Shown: one piece after another, positions 46,861 to 58,440 of the stretch
Numbering within the stretch: the stretch's first letter is position 1
How the letters are laid out: each line of letters begins with the position of its first letter
Assembly: GCA_017354895.1 (NCBI GenBank)
Contig: CP071498.1
Coordinates: forward strand, 1,674,001 to 1,738,000
Reading direction: 5' to 3'
Origin: Podospora comata
Lineage: Eukaryota > Ascomycota > Sordariomycetes > Sordariales > Podosporaceae
Length of the DNA stretch: 64,000 nucleotides
The notes under the pieces: model-generated
What the model was told of the DNA's origin: nothing
The model's input: only the letters and a program-made list of their open reading frames with translations
Databases searched by the model: none
Position numbers and translations under genes: made by a program

Positions 46861-48602
46861 AGTTTCGTCTTGCTGCCTACGTCTCTCTCATCCTTGACAA
46901 CAAGTTGGTGCTTGCTGCGGCGCAGTCATGGCTTCGTCCTCTTCTCGAGAAGTTCATGGCCGTAGAAATCCCAACCCTAGTCCCAGGACGACTCTGAATT
47001 CGTAGCATTTTCTTGTTTGGGAAGCTATACGAGAGGCAGAGATAGATTCTTCGGGTCTATCGACTGGCAGGATTGTGATCAAGCGTGGCTAGTGTAGGAA
47101 TGTCATGTCGACAGACCCAACATGCATACTCAGCGCTTACTGAGGAGTAGAGGATACTCTTGACCCTCCTAAACCCTGACCGAAAGCCCGGGTCTTTCTT
47201 TTATTTTGCCTTATCCCAAGGCAGGCCTTTAGGTGAAGTGCCTTGCACAGTAGACTCTGCTTTGCCCCTGGGTGATAGGCATTGATCTCATAGCACATCT
47301 TCACAAAAAGAGATACTTCATCGATGCCGTACGCCGAGGGTGCCGACATTTACCTGAACCAGCACCGACATTCATCGTTTGCTTTGACCAAACCGCCATG
47401 GACGTATTCTAACCAAACTGGAGGGCTGGTCAACGCGGTCTCCGGCCGGATGTTCTCTTCAGGTTAGCATCAAGTTAGCCAAGCCTGCTGTTGGGCGTTC
47501 CCCTTTAGACTATTGCTTTTCCCTGCATCCATGAATAGTGCTCGGTAAGGCGTTCCAAATCCATGGTTGGGAGGTTTTTACCCAACTGATTGACATACAC
47601 CTAGTCCATACCTAATGCATGAACGTTGACGTTATATAAGTCAGCCAAGCATTCACAGTTGACTATACACCCCTCTCACAACTCTAAAAAAGCCAAACCG
47701 CCATTAATTCGAATGTCTCTCCGAATTTCAATGGCATCTTTCCCCATCCTACATCACGTCGATGCGATCAACGGTTTTGATACTGCTCAATCTGGAAACT
47801 CGTGAAGAACTTGTGAAGTCTTTGTTGGCCAAGACAATATGAAGTGGAACTCATGGACCACCGCCTGCCTCAACTGCAACAAAACTCAGGCAACTCGAGC
47901 CGGCTCGGCGTATCTGGCCTTCAGAGGCACAGTTGGTGGAGGTCAGACAGTCTCAGATTTTGGTATACCTGACCAATCATATTCCCTGATTTTAGCAACT
48001 GTCCAATCATGTCCCATGGAACAAACCCATAGCGGCGGCGTATCAGAGATCCTACAACACTACAAGCCAAGGCACGATGTCCCATAACAGCAAATGCTGA
48101 GTGGATTTATACGCAGTAAAGATCTGTCGCTTACACAAACGCTCCACAGTGACTGGACCCCTGATGCAAGGCTGACAAGACAAGTGCTTACTTTTGTCCC
48201 TCCGCATTCGTTGAGTTTCTTCTTGTCATGGCTTTCACTTTAGCTAAGATCTACAACGTTGATCACACGACCCGCCTACCCGCCGTAGCCGCCCCAGCGG
48301 GCAATGCGTTCGCTCGCAGTTGGTTGATGAAGAAACAAAACGTGTTGGCCGAGTGGGTGTCCGCTTTGCCAAGTTAACGGGGAAGAGGAGCATAACCCGG
48401 AGCGTAGCATTCAGGCTCGGTGAGTCCCAAAGCAAAGAAAATAGTCAGTCTAACGTTGATGCAGGGTCCTTTTTCGTGACGAGGACCCTTTCTTGGCGGT
48501 AGGGCTGAGTCAGATAAGTGTAATAACACGTCCCTGAACAAAAACTTCGTGAGTCGCATCTGCCCATCTCCCTCACCTGTGGGCAACAGGAAAAAAGTTT
48601 CA
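46861..48602. other. 1.7-kb divergent intergenic region
   Basis: Between divergent genes. Short frames at 47839-48087 (+) and elsewhere show no motif. No RNA gene recognised. Confidence 0.45.
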
Positions 48603-49402
48603 ATGCTTTCCCCCAAACTTCTCGTTCTGGCGGCTTTGTCGTCGGCCTCGGTGGCCTTTGATCCTGCCACAGACACAACCTGCAACGACCAAGGAATCTG
48701 CCTGTCTTCTTTTATTTGGTGTGACAAGAATGGACAGTCGTGCTCCTACCCAGAGGTCGCGGACGCGTTGATCCCGTCCAGCACTGCGGCGTCGTACGCT
48801 GTGCTTTATCACCATGTCGAGTACGAGATTCGCTGGCGTCAGGCCAAGCGGGATACTGATGTTTTGATCGAATGGCTGTTTGATGGGAGCCCCTTTCCGA
48901 GCGAGGAGGAGAAGTCGGCTCGTGAGCTTCCTGTTATGTGGAGTACCAGTGCGTGATCCTTCACCCTCTTGTATGGAACAAAAACATTTGGCTAACTTTG
49001 TTCCATCTAGATGTGACAACCTCGAGCACTGAGGGATCCTTCACCTTTGATCCGTTCACCATCCTCAAGGACTTCCCCACGCGGCACGCGCCTAACATGT
49101 CCGCCGGGGAGGCCGCGTCTTCGGCGAGTGGTATGGCCAACACCATCCGCCTCAGCCAGCCCGGTTCCGGCTTCCCGGAGGTTTACACCGATCAGTTCAG
49201 TGTCCAGTCGGGCTGGGCTCATCAGCTGGTGAGGAACATCCGCGAGGAGGAGGCGGATGTTCGTGCGGATGAGAAGCGAAAGATGAGACTTGGGGTTGGG
49301 ATTGGTGTCGGTTTGGGAGTTCCATTGCTGTCTGCCGTGATGTGGTGGGCTGGTTCAAGACACGGGGCTTCCAGGGCGACTCGCTCCGTCGAGGGCAAAT
49401 AA
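48603..49402 (+). CDS. Type I single-pass membrane protein
   Basis: Exons 48603-48948 and 49011-49402 give 245 aa. A signal peptide (MLSPKLLVLAALSSASVAF) is followed by an extracellular part with clustered Cys (CNDQGICLSSFIWCDKNG), then a disordered middle. A transmembrane helix LGVGIGVGLGVPLLSAVMWW sits near the end, preceded by a charged stretch (REEEADVRADEKRKMR) and followed by a short basic tail. The Cys-rich head plus single helix resembles unnamed fungal surface proteins; no receptor domain is recognisable. Confidence 0.8.
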
Positions 49403-49622
49403 ATGAGCTGCAAGTGAATCTATGGGAGACTGGGTATAGAGTGCTCATTGGGCAATGAGAGCCAGGTAGTCATGTTGCCTATTTTTCAAAGGCAAGTATC
49501 GTCACAGAGTGACATGATGCAAGCCGACTGAGACGGAGATGGATGTCGCGGATGGTAAAGGAGTGTTTGAAATTGCCTGGGTTGTTTGGAGTCTGACATT
49601 GATAAATCCACGTATATATTCT

Positions 49623-51074
49623 CTATAACCCGACATTTTGACACCCCCTGATCGAAGACCCCGAAGCCTGCTCCTCATAAGCAAAAGCGCTTTCTCCCTC
49701 CGCCTCATCATCAACATCCAGCTCCTCCATCATCATCGAATGACCCCCTCTTTTCCCTCGAACAACCCGCTTGATAATCCCCTTTCCCTTTTTATCCTTC
49801 CTCGTAATCTCAAACTCCTTCCGCGCATAGTCTGACTTCCCATCCAGCGCCATCTCAGCCAACGCCTTGCCAAGCAAAGGAACAAACTTCATGGCCCAAC
49901 CCGCGGTGAAAACCACAACGCTTTTTTCAGCTCCTCCTTCTAGATACTCCTTTGGCAGGTAATCAAGTACAAACATATTGTCAAAGACATTAGTCTGCAA
50001 ACAGCTCAGCGTAAAAGCCGGTACCGTAGCATCAACACCGACAACGTGCTTCTTGATAAACTCCTGCGTGTCCTGGATGTCAGCCGGGTTCACGACGTTG
50101 GTCAGACGTTCACTGGGGTCCTTGATGCGGCGGGTGGCTGCGTCGACGGCGATGCGAGTGACGTTAGGGGGGCCCCAGGGGACGCTGGGGAATCCGTAGA
50201 AGAGCTGGGATCGCCGGTGTTTGTTGGGGGCGAATTGGAACCACATGCTAGGGAAGATGGTGCCGTTGGGTCCGGGGTTGGTGTTGAAGTATGAGGCGAC
50301 CATTTCCCAGATGTCGAGATCGAGGGAGATGCCGAAGCTGGGTCGTAGGACGTGGTTGACGTAGGCGCCAGAGGCAATGACGATCTTCTTGGCTTTGAAA
50401 AGTGCCGGGTCAGTGTCGTGACGGATGGCGTGGACCTCCCAGATGGTCTTGTCGGTGGTGGAGGGAATGATGCGCTCGACGCGGGTGTGCTGTTTGGCCT
50501 CGGCGCCGTAATCTTTGGCTAGGCTGAGAAGGCTGCGCAAGAGAAGCTGGACGTTGATGACGCCGTTGTCGGGGGCGAAGAGACCGATCCATTCAGGGGG
50601 CAGATTTTTGAAGGGGTAGCGCTCTTCGATTTCCTTGGCCGTTACTGAGAACAAAGGGCTTCTAGTGTTCAGTACTATGGATGTTGAAGATCATGAACTC
50701 TTACATTCTCGGTAAGACATCCCAAGCCGCTCTAAATTGGGCACCGGACCCATTAGAGTCCCTTTAGGGCTGTCACCACCAAAGTTCTTGTCTCCAAAGT
50801 TGAGCAAGCCGCTCATCCAGCGGAGAGACGAGCCCGAGTCCTTCTCGAGTTTGTCCCAGAGTTTCATGGCGTGCTTTGCGAGGTCGGCCATAAAGTCCTC
50901 CGTGTACATGGTACGGAACATGCGGGCGAGATCATTCGAGCTTCCAGCTTGATTGAAAAAGTTGTTCTGCTCCAGTACGATGACGCTCGCACCTGTTTTG
51001 CCCACTTCGTACGCGGCGGCGAGCCCGACTGGGCTGCCTCCCACCACGACGACGTCAAAGACTTCCGTGAGCAT
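49623..51074 (-). CDS. FAD-dependent oxidase, sarcosine/N-methyl-amino-acid oxidase-like
   Basis: Exons 51074-50705 and 50644-49623 (intron 50645-50704) give 463 aa. The splice is set by phase and yields SYRELTAKEIEERYPF, a family motif. The N-terminus has a Rossmann fold VVVVGGSPVGLAAAYEVG with the closing acidic residue in VIVLEQ. SSNDLARMFRTMYTEDFM matches the substrate-side segment of monomeric sarcosine oxidases. SCLQTNVFDNMFVLDYLP holds a Cys where these enzymes attach FAD covalently. It would oxidise a secondary or primary amine on a small amino acid to an imine with release of hydrogen peroxide. The tail (ending NVGL) is basic and acidic in turn and has no peroxisome SKL signal. Substrate not predictable. 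Confidence 0.85.
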
Positions 51075-51672
51075 GTTAGTGAATAGTTCGCTGAAGTCGT
51101 CAAGGCTGTTTGTGTGAGGGATGTATGAATGGGATGAAAATGAACAGGTTGGGGTCAACAAATATATGGACTTCTTGGCCTTCCTGTGAGCATTTTGAGC
51201 CCTGCATTCACTAGGACCCGAGTTTCTGCACCTCTCTGTCGGAGTTGTTCTCCGCTCGCCTCATCTCAGACCATACTTGTGGTTCTAGACTCTCGGGCTT
51301 GCAGCTTCAAAGCTGCCCAACCATGTCGAGTTTGATGCCCTACGTCAAATTGACAAATATTGTGGGCTTTATAGACCTTGGCTGCGTAATTCCATGCGGG
51401 GATAACTGAGGGCAACCAATACCATGTGGAATGTACTTTCTCACAAAAACGTGGCATAGCTGTTTCATTGTTGTTTCTAGACAGTGGCTAGCTGAAAGCG
51501 CAGTCATTATGATTCTTGTTGTGGCAGAAGCGGTAATGACATTTTGTGAGAACCAGTGGATTCCATCCAGGTTTATAACTGGGTGAATGGAGAGAAACAG
51601 CCCGACTTTTTGTTTCCATGTGTACATCTCTAAGCTTATTCTCTGTTTGCTCCCTGCCCAAAGTGAACCGCC
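51075..51672. promoter_or_regulatory. Shared divergent promoter of two flavin oxidases
   Basis: 598 bp separating the two start codons. A TATATT-like element lies about 90 bp before the left gene on the minus strand (51161-51170). Divergent spacing of this size allows co-regulation, which is inferred, not shown. Confidence 0.5.
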
Positions 51673-53547
51673 ATGAGCACCACCACTACGACTAGCATCA
51701 AGGCTCGCTGGGCTCAGCGGCTCATCCGCATCAAGCTTGCGGCGGAGCTCAACGCCCTTCAGGAGAAGGAGTCATTCAGAGGTGGTCACCCAGAGGGCGG
51801 TCTGGCAGGTTGGCTTCCAATCTCCAGCACAGACGGACCTTTCACCTGGGACAACCTGCCTCATGATATAAATCTTGAACACGACGAGGGCCATGGTCAT
51901 TTCCACGATGGCGATGGCGCTGGCGACTTTACCCCGCCAGCTCACAAAGTCTGCATTGTAGGCGCCGGTGTCGCGGGCCTCTACATCGCGATGATCCTCG
52001 ACAGCTTGAAGATTAGTTATGATATCCTCGAGGCTAACCCGAACCGTGTGGGCGGACGTTGTTATACGTACCGCTTCAGCGAGGAACCACACGATTACTA
52101 CGACATTGGCGCCATGCGATACCCCAAGATTCCCACCATGCAACGCACCTTCGACCTGTTCGAACTCACCAAGATGCCCTTGATCCCATACTACCTGGAT
52201 GGCCCAGCAAACCCCAAGCTCTTCAATGACCGTTTCTTCGCTCACGGCGTCATTGACCCCTATCATGTGAGCAGAAGAAACGGTGGCGGCGTCCCCGATG
52301 ATGTTGTCGACAATGTTGACAAGCTTCTCAACGATGCTTTCGGACCATACAAGGACGAACTTGCCAAGGATTTCAACAAGGGGTTCGACAATCTGATGAC
52401 GGTTGACGACTACAGCACCCGCGAGTTCCTAAGACGAGGCGGCCCAGACGGAACGCTGCCCAAGTATGACTTCTTTGCCATCCAGTGGATGGAAACCCAA
52501 GGGACCTCAACCAACCTCTTCGACCAGGCCTTTTCCGAGAGCGTAATGGACTCGTTCGACTTTGAGAACTCAACGCGCGATGTCGAGTGGTTCTGCATCG
52601 AGGGCGGCACATCACTCCTCACCGACGCCATGCAAGCCAGTCTCAGCACCAAGGTTGAGACAGGTAAGCGTGTCGAGGTCATCTCCATCAACTGGACCTC
52701 ACATGACGACGGCAACATGTCTGTCAAATGTGCCGGTGAAACCGAAGCCCGCACGGGATACAGCACCGTGTTCAGCACCACAACCCTCGGTTGCCTCGGC
52801 CGCATGGACTTGCGCAACCTCGAGCTCCATCCCTCGCAGAAGGACGCCATTCGCGCCCTGCACTACGACGAATCAGTTAAGGTGGCTCTCAAGTTCTCGT
52901 ACCCCTGGTGGATTGTCGACTGTGGCATCACCGAAGGCGGGGTTGCCAGCACCGATCTGCCGCTGCGAACATGCGTCTACCCATCCTACAACCTTCACGA
53001 CGGCAAGGAAAACCCCGCCGTGCTGCTGGCCTCATACACTTGGGCACAGGACGCCACCCGCGTAGGCTCTCTCGTCAACAACCGCGCATCCCCCGCCGGT
53101 GAGGAGGAACTTGTTGAGCTCATCCTCCGCGACCTCGCCCTCCTGCACGCTGAAACTATATCATACGACAAGATTCGAGCTGCTTTCACCGGCGTCCACC
53201 ATGCCTATTCGTGGCCGCAGGACCCGAATACGGCCGGTGCCTTTGCATTGTTTGGGCCGGGCCAGTTTAGCAACCTGTACCCGTACTTGACGCGCCCGGC
53301 GGCTGACAGCAAGTTCCACATTGTTGGGGAGGCATCGAGCGCCCACCATGCCTGGATCGTTGGGGCTCTCGACAGTGCCGTCGCCGCCGTGTTGCGCTTT
53401 CTCAAGCGGTTCGAGTTGCGTGACCAGCTCAGGGAGCTCGAAGAGAAGTGGGGAGGTGTCGAGGAGCTGGAGACAGGTGCGAAGGGCACATTGCATTTGC
53501 AGGTCGCAATGGGGATGTTGAGGGAAAAGAACCAGGTCAAGGTTTGA
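51673..53547 (+). CDS. Flavin amine oxidase, L-amino-acid oxidase-like
   Basis: Single exon, 624 aa. After a leader of about 90 residues rich in His and Asp, the dinucleotide-binding motif KVCIVGAGVAGLYIAMILD leads to ILEANPNRVGGRCYTYRF, the FAD signature of the amine-oxidase superfamily. DYYDIGAMRYPKIP is the substrate-entry segment found in L-amino-acid oxidases. Further on are WFCIEGGTSLLTDAM and, near the end, FHIVGEASSAHHAWIVGALDSA, the second FAD contact. Length and motif spacing match fungal L-amino-acid, L-lysine or L-glutamate oxidases. No secretion signal is seen. Reaction: oxidative deamination giving keto acid, ammonia and hydrogen peroxide. The GC-rich, C-ending codons suggest good expression. 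Confidence 0.88.
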   Translation: MSTTTTTSIKARWAQRLIRIKLAAELNALQEKESFRGGHPEGGLAGWLPISSTDGPFTWDNLPHDINLEHDEGHGHFHDGDGAGDFTPPAHKVCIVGAGVAGLYIAMILDSLKISYDILEANPNRVGGRCYTYRFSEEPHDYYDIGAMRYPKIPTMQRTFDLFELTKMPLIPYYLDGPANPKLFNDRFFAHGVIDPYHVSRRNGGGVPDDVVDNVDKLLNDAFGPYKDELAKDFNKGFDNLMTVDDYSTREFLRRGGPDGTLPKYDFFAIQWMETQGTSTNLFDQAFSESVMDSFDFENSTRDVEWFCIEGGTSLLTDAMQASLSTKVETGKRVEVISINWTSHDDGNMSVKCAGETEARTGYSTVFSTTTLGCLGRMDLRNLELHPSQKDAIRALHYDESVKVALKFSYPWWIVDCGITEGGVASTDLPLRTCVYPSYNLHDGKENPAVLLASYTWAQDATRVGSLVNNRASPAGEEELVELILRDLALLHAETISYDKIRAAFTGVHHAYSWPQDPNTAGAFALFGPGQFSNLYPYLTRPAADSKFHIVGEASSAHHAWIVGALDSAVAAVLRFLKRFELRDQLRELEEKWGGVEELETGAKGTLHLQVAMGMLREKNQVKV

Positions 53548-53797
53548 GAGGCCCTTCTCTCCTTTAGGACGATGACTTCTCTTGAATGGAGGAGTACTGA
53601 ATGCTGGATACCTGGATATTATGTGATATTAAGCTGGCAGTTCTCCTATATTACGCAGCAACTCCAACCAAAAGCATTTAGACTCTCTTGAGGACAAACC
53701 ACAAATGTTGACGATCAACAGATTAACAGGCCAACCATCCAATGACCCCCCTTCCCACCAGCTTCCATCCCCCATCTCTCCTTATCCCCTCCCTACC

Positions 53798-54229
53798 TTA
53801 TTCGTAATCCCACTCATACTCATCCAACGAATAGCACGAAGTACGCCCCCACGGCGTCGGCTCCATACCCCTAAAGAGATCGAAGTAGTCCTTCCCTGTA
53901 TCGGTGATGACAAAGGTCCTGTTTCCAAGATCTTGAACCTCGCCAAAGCTCGAAGACCACTTTGAGTATTCGTCCCAGCTGGCCGCGCGCTCGAGCGCGA
54001 GTGCCTGTGAGCAGCTCTCGCAAAGCCCTCGGATGATAACTTTCTTGTTGGCGTCATCGAACTCGTAAGTTATATTCAGCGGAATGTAGGCGACGCATTC
54101 TGAAAGATCCCAGGCAACCCAGCATGCCATAACATCGCGCGAGACGCGGCAGCGTTTGGTAAGTTGCTGGGCTGGAGCGGCGAGGGCAAGAGCAAAAAGA
54201 GATGTGTGGAGGAGGGCGGCGAGTCTCAT
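53798..54229 (-). CDS. Small secreted Cys-rich protein
   Basis: Single exon, 143 aa from ATG 54229. The signal peptide MRLAALLHTSLFALALAAPA is followed by QQLTKR, a likely Kex2 site, and the mature chain beginning CRVSRDV. It has six Cys, including CESC, consistent with three disulfides, and several acidic residues at the end. It is a typical candidate effector or secreted peptide of unknown role. The plus-strand open frame overlapping here is a shadow. Confidence 0.8.
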   Translation of the reverse strand: MRLAALLHTSLFALALAAPAQQLTKRCRVSRDVMACWVAWDLSECVAYIPLNITYEFDDANKKVIIRGLCESCSQALALERAASWDEYSKWSSSFGEVQDLGNRTFVITDTGKDYFDLFRGMEPTPWGRTSCYSLDEYEWDYE

Positions 54230-55092
54230 TGTCACTAACTAGTGTTGATGTGATGGTCAATTACCTATATGACAGCCGACTTGATGATGGGTCGTCTTTA
54301 AGAGCTGCCATATATATGTAAGGGCTGCGCCCCACGGGTGAGGGTCGTCATTGAAGTCCCGTGGTGTTTGGGGAGGGTTGTGTCGAAGAAATTATCCAGA
54401 TTAAACGACAAGTTTCTCGGGCGACACAAGAGATCGAATATAGGTGTTGCCAAGCCCTGGAAATTGAAGATCAACACCTTGACATGTCTTGGGGTTGTCT
54501 TGTGGTGCTCTAAAAGGAAGCATTTCCCGCGTTGGACTGCTAGGCATCTTCCGAGGTCATCACGATCTCCATCGACGACAAAATCTCTTCTCAAACTACC
54601 TACCCATCAAAACAGACTACCAGTTAGTAAAGGGACAAATCTCACCCCATTGTCCTGTTTTCCCCCTTCTCCCCATGGCGACCTTACCTGCCTTACTCAC
54701 AAGTTCAGACAACCAACTCGCCCTTTTCGCCACGTACACAAAGAGCGTAGACTTCTCACAACTATGAGCTCGAGGTGTAGCTGAGGCTGAAACAAACCAA
54801 GAATGACTACCCCAAAGAAACCCCAAATTCTTACCAATATCTCGTTACTCAATAATAGGGCCTATGGCGCAACTGCTTTTCCGCGCCCTTGTCAACGTCA
54901 AACTGCGGGGCGAGCCGCGGGGCGCGGGGGCACCGGGGGTAGCTCCCCTTATCGCCGGCATTGTCGAATGCGGGGCCGGCCCGGCAGAGTGGATAGCTAT
55001 GGCGTCAGCAAGCACGCTCCCACTGACCCCCGTGTTTTGTTCTCTCCGGTGACGGGGACCCCCTAATAATAACTGTCATTCTCCTCATTAAC
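54230..55092. other. Divergent intergenic region
   Basis: Upstream of the secreted Cys-rich protein (left) and the dehydrogenase (right). Includes a GC-rich block near 54,890-54,980. No gene supported. Confidence 0.45.
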
Positions 55093-56147
55093 ATGTTGTT
55101 GCCTGCCGCCGCAAGACTGAGGTATAAATCATTTTCTCAACTTTTCAAAACTTCGACAAAATCAAACGCTCGGTTCATCCTTGCCCCGCTCTTCACCCCG
55201 CCATCAATCACAAGAACAATGTCCTCCGCTGTTGCTAAGCGCCTCGAGGGCAAAACGGTGGTCATTACCGGTGCTAGTTCCGGCATCGGAAGGAGCACCG
55301 CTTTTGAGTTTGCTCGTACTGCTCCAAAGGACCTGAAGCTTGTTCTTACCGCGAGGAGGATTGATACGCTGAAGCAGATCGCGGCGGATATTGTTGCCGA
55401 GGTTGGTGAGGGGGTCAAGGTGTTGCCTGTTCAGCTTGATGTGAGCAACCCCGAGGAGGTCAAGACTTTTGTCGGGAAACTGCCGGAGGAGTTTAGGGAT
55501 ATTAATGTTTTGGTGAACAATGCGTATGTCTTTGATCCCATCCTTTTTTTCTTCATGGTTCATACTGAACAAGATATAGGGGTCTCGTCAAAGGTCTCGC
55601 CCGGGCACCCGAGATTGCCGAGGAAGACATCAACATCATGTTCAATACCAACGTTACTGGCCTGATCAACATGACACAGGCTATTCTCCCCATCTTCAAG
55701 AAGCGGCCTGAGGGTGGTGCTGGCGACATCATCAACGTTGGCAGCATCGCTGGCCGTGAGCCATACCCCGGTGGCAGCATCTACTGCGCTACCAAGGCGG
55801 CCGTTCGCAGCTTCACCGATGCTTTGCGCAAGGAGCTTATCGCTACTCGCATTAGGGTCATGGAGATTGACCCCGGTCAGGTTGAGACTGAGTTCTCTGT
55901 TGTCAGATTCTACGGTGACAAGGCCAAGGCGGACGCTGTCTATGCGGGCTGCGAGCCGTTGACGCCAGATGACATTGCCGAGGTGGTTGTGTTTGTTGCT
56001 GGCAGAAGGGAGAATGTTGTTATTGCTGATACTCTGATCTTCCCCAGTCACCAGGTATGTTTCTTTTAGATTCCATGTGTGGGGGCTTGACTAATTTGCT
56101 GTGATCAACAGGCCGGTGCTGGTATCTTACACAAGAAGTCGACTTAA
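55093..56147 (+). CDS. Short-chain dehydrogenase/reductase (YMR226C-like)
   Basis: Exons 55093-55523, 55580-56054 and 56112-56147 give 313 aa. An internal ATG at 55219 gives 271 aa, the usual family length, and begins MSSAVAKRLEGKTVVITGAS; the extra 42 residues are basic and lack acidic residues, so a mitochondrial presequence form is possible. The cofactor motif is TGASSGIG, the NNAG loop is rebuilt across intron 1, and the catalytic Ser (VGSIAG), Tyr and Lys (YCATKAA) are all present. Closest in type to NADP-dependent 3-hydroxy acid or serine dehydrogenases such as yeast YMR226C. Cytosolic enzyme for 3-hydroxy acids is the likely role. Confidence 0.9.
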
Positions 56148-56395
56148 GGAGATGTATGGTCGGCGGAGAGGACGGATTTGATGCTGTCACTTTTTTAGTA
56201 CATATTCTAGATAGAAGGCGAGCAATTGAGACCTTTTAGAGCCACAAACTATGTCATGAGCATCTCGTCAGGAAGAGGGACTTTGTACCTTACACCCTAA
56301 CCCTGGAGTGATATCGGTGGCAAAAAAGGGGGTGCCAAGCGCGCACCAGCCACATAGACCCAAAATTCCGCCTTTGTTCCCACCAACAAATCAAA

Positions 56396-56486
56396 GGTTG
56401 TGTAGTGTAGTGGTTATCACTCTGGATTTTGACTTGTTCAAGTCACATTCCTTCCAGTAACCCCGGTTCGAACCCGGGCACGACCT
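56396..56486 (+). tRNA. tRNA-Gln (UUG) with 19-nt intron
   Basis: The acceptor stem GGTTGTG pairs with CACGACC (one G-T pair). The A-box region reads TAGTGTAGTGG. The anticodon stem is CTGGA with TCCAG around loop TTTTGA, giving anticodon TTG. A 19-nt intron (56433-56451) sits one base 3' of the anticodon, the canonical place. The T-arm has B-box GGTTCGAACCC and is followed by the discriminator T. An oligo-T tract lies in the downstream flank. The cloverleaf is complete after intron removal (72 nt). Confidence 0.93.
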
Positions 56487-58440
56487 TCTGCTTTTGCTTC
56501 TCTTTCTCTCTCTTACACAGGCCTGTTGGCTGTCCTACTTTTGCGTTATTGCTTCTTTTTTTTCCTCCCCCATTTCCATCCTGTTCAGCTCAGCAGGACC
56601 ATTAATGCAGTTCTCGTGGTTGCTCAAGCCAAGATTTCTAGATCGAATCGCGAAGTCGGCATGGTCTTGCAACCCAACCCAACACAAAGTCTCACCATGG
56701 GGCTCATCTGGTATCCTTTTCTCGAATGCCACTTGTCCATCATCCGACTTTCTACGAGAAAAGACGGCATTCTCGAGGTCCTACATTGCTTTTTTCTCCG
56801 ACGAAACGGCGGATAACCAACCCGGTACGCTTGTCTCGAGGTGGCTTTCGCAATGATCCAATGAAAGCTTTCCACTTACACGTCTTTTCTTCCTGTTGTG
56901 TTTCCCTCACTCCTATCCATCCATTCACACCACCATCCATGATACAACGTGCGCGATATTTCTTTTTTCCTTTTGATAGATGGCCTCGCACAAACAGCCC
57001 GGGTCAGACCGTCCGGAATATCCTCCCAGAACAGAGCTCGATGAGGACCAAAGAAAAGAGACCTTCATATTTCCACAACGACTACCCTGGTTCGCCCGAT
57101 GGTGTGTCAAGGCTCTCCATTATCGCCCAGCCGCTGTTGCATCTACCAAGCGTCCAACGTGGTTGCTGTAACCCCGCCGACCACAGAATGGCCAGGAGAA
57201 GGTCAAAAGCATGAGCTCCCTAGCTCTAGTCAACCTGCATCATGGAGTGTTGAACAGCAGCTACTTAGCTAAAAAAAACTACATGAAGCTAAGATAACGG
57301 AGGCCTCCCGTCTTATGCCATGAATGCAGTAGTTGGAGCACGCGACAGGTTTCAAGAGATGGATATCGAGATCGAGTTGACAAACCCAATGCCAATCTAG
57401 GTAACCCGGATCTCGTACAACATCTCGTATGTAAGAGGTAGGAAGAAATCTGATGATTTCTCTTGTTCCACGAAATGTAGGACCTGTGATGGCAGTTGCA
57501 GGTCAATCAATGAAACGAAGCGCAGTGCCGGTGCAGCATGCAGCAAGCGCAGAATGCATAATCCCACCGAGGGGAGCTTTCCACCTAACCATGACGTCAG
57601 GCCAACCATCTGATCAAATCGACACCATAGGTAGCTTGCCCCCTCGATAAGAGCAATAATTTAGCTGATTGAAGATCAACTAGTGAGTTGCTGTCCAAAG
57701 GCAATGAATGACAGGTTGCCCGTGCATGGCGTTTTTGCACAGCCTCCCTCCTCCCCTCCACCCCCTCTCCCAAACTTCCCAACAAGACCCTTCCTTTGAC
57801 ACTTAACAGCGGCTCACAAGTCAGCCCTTCTTCTCCCAAGAAAGAATCCCGCAGGTCGTGTGATGCCAACCCAAACCTTGTGAGACGATCGACGGTCGGG
57901 GCAAAAGAAAGCATGGGATGAGAGGTCCCTCCGTCAGAAAGCTAATGTCATCAAACAAAGGACAAAGATGAGGGGCAGCCTCCCACCACACACACTTGAG
58001 GGGGAGAGGAGGCAAAGTAACCCCAGGGTGTCCGTGAACTGAAGCCACATTACTCCATCATTTGTCTCCTCCCTTCCTATTTCGGATAGCAACAGAGAGA
58101 TAACAGGAGAAACCCTTACTCGGTGACCACCCGGTTGGAAAAGCTAGGTTGTAGTCGTACCTCCCTCCTCTTCCGATCCGATCCCAATGTTCCTTCCCTT
58201 TGAATGGGATATAATAATCCTTTCCCATCCCGCTTTCCCGAATGATCCCTTTCACCATCTCCGGGACCTCCCAAGTTCTAGACCTTGTTTAAATCTTCTT
58301 CCCAAACATCATTCATCCTTTTTGATCAAACAGCAAACCTGAACCACATCGGTCAAACCACCTACATATCTTTATTCTTTAGTTTCTACTACAACTACGT
58401 CACACCTACAATCACCTACGCTAAACCACAACCGCAACAA
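56487..58440. other. 2-kb intergenic region
   Basis: Downstream of the tRNA and upstream of the gene at 58441. Several frames up to 160 codons (for example 56726-57214) lack motifs. The last 250 bases are C/T- and CA-rich, as in a leader region. Confidence 0.45.

Noticed and set aside
56726-57214. 162-codon plus-strand frame after the tRNA
   Set aside because: Ser/Pro/Arg-rich with no motif; competing frames of similar quality occur on both strands.
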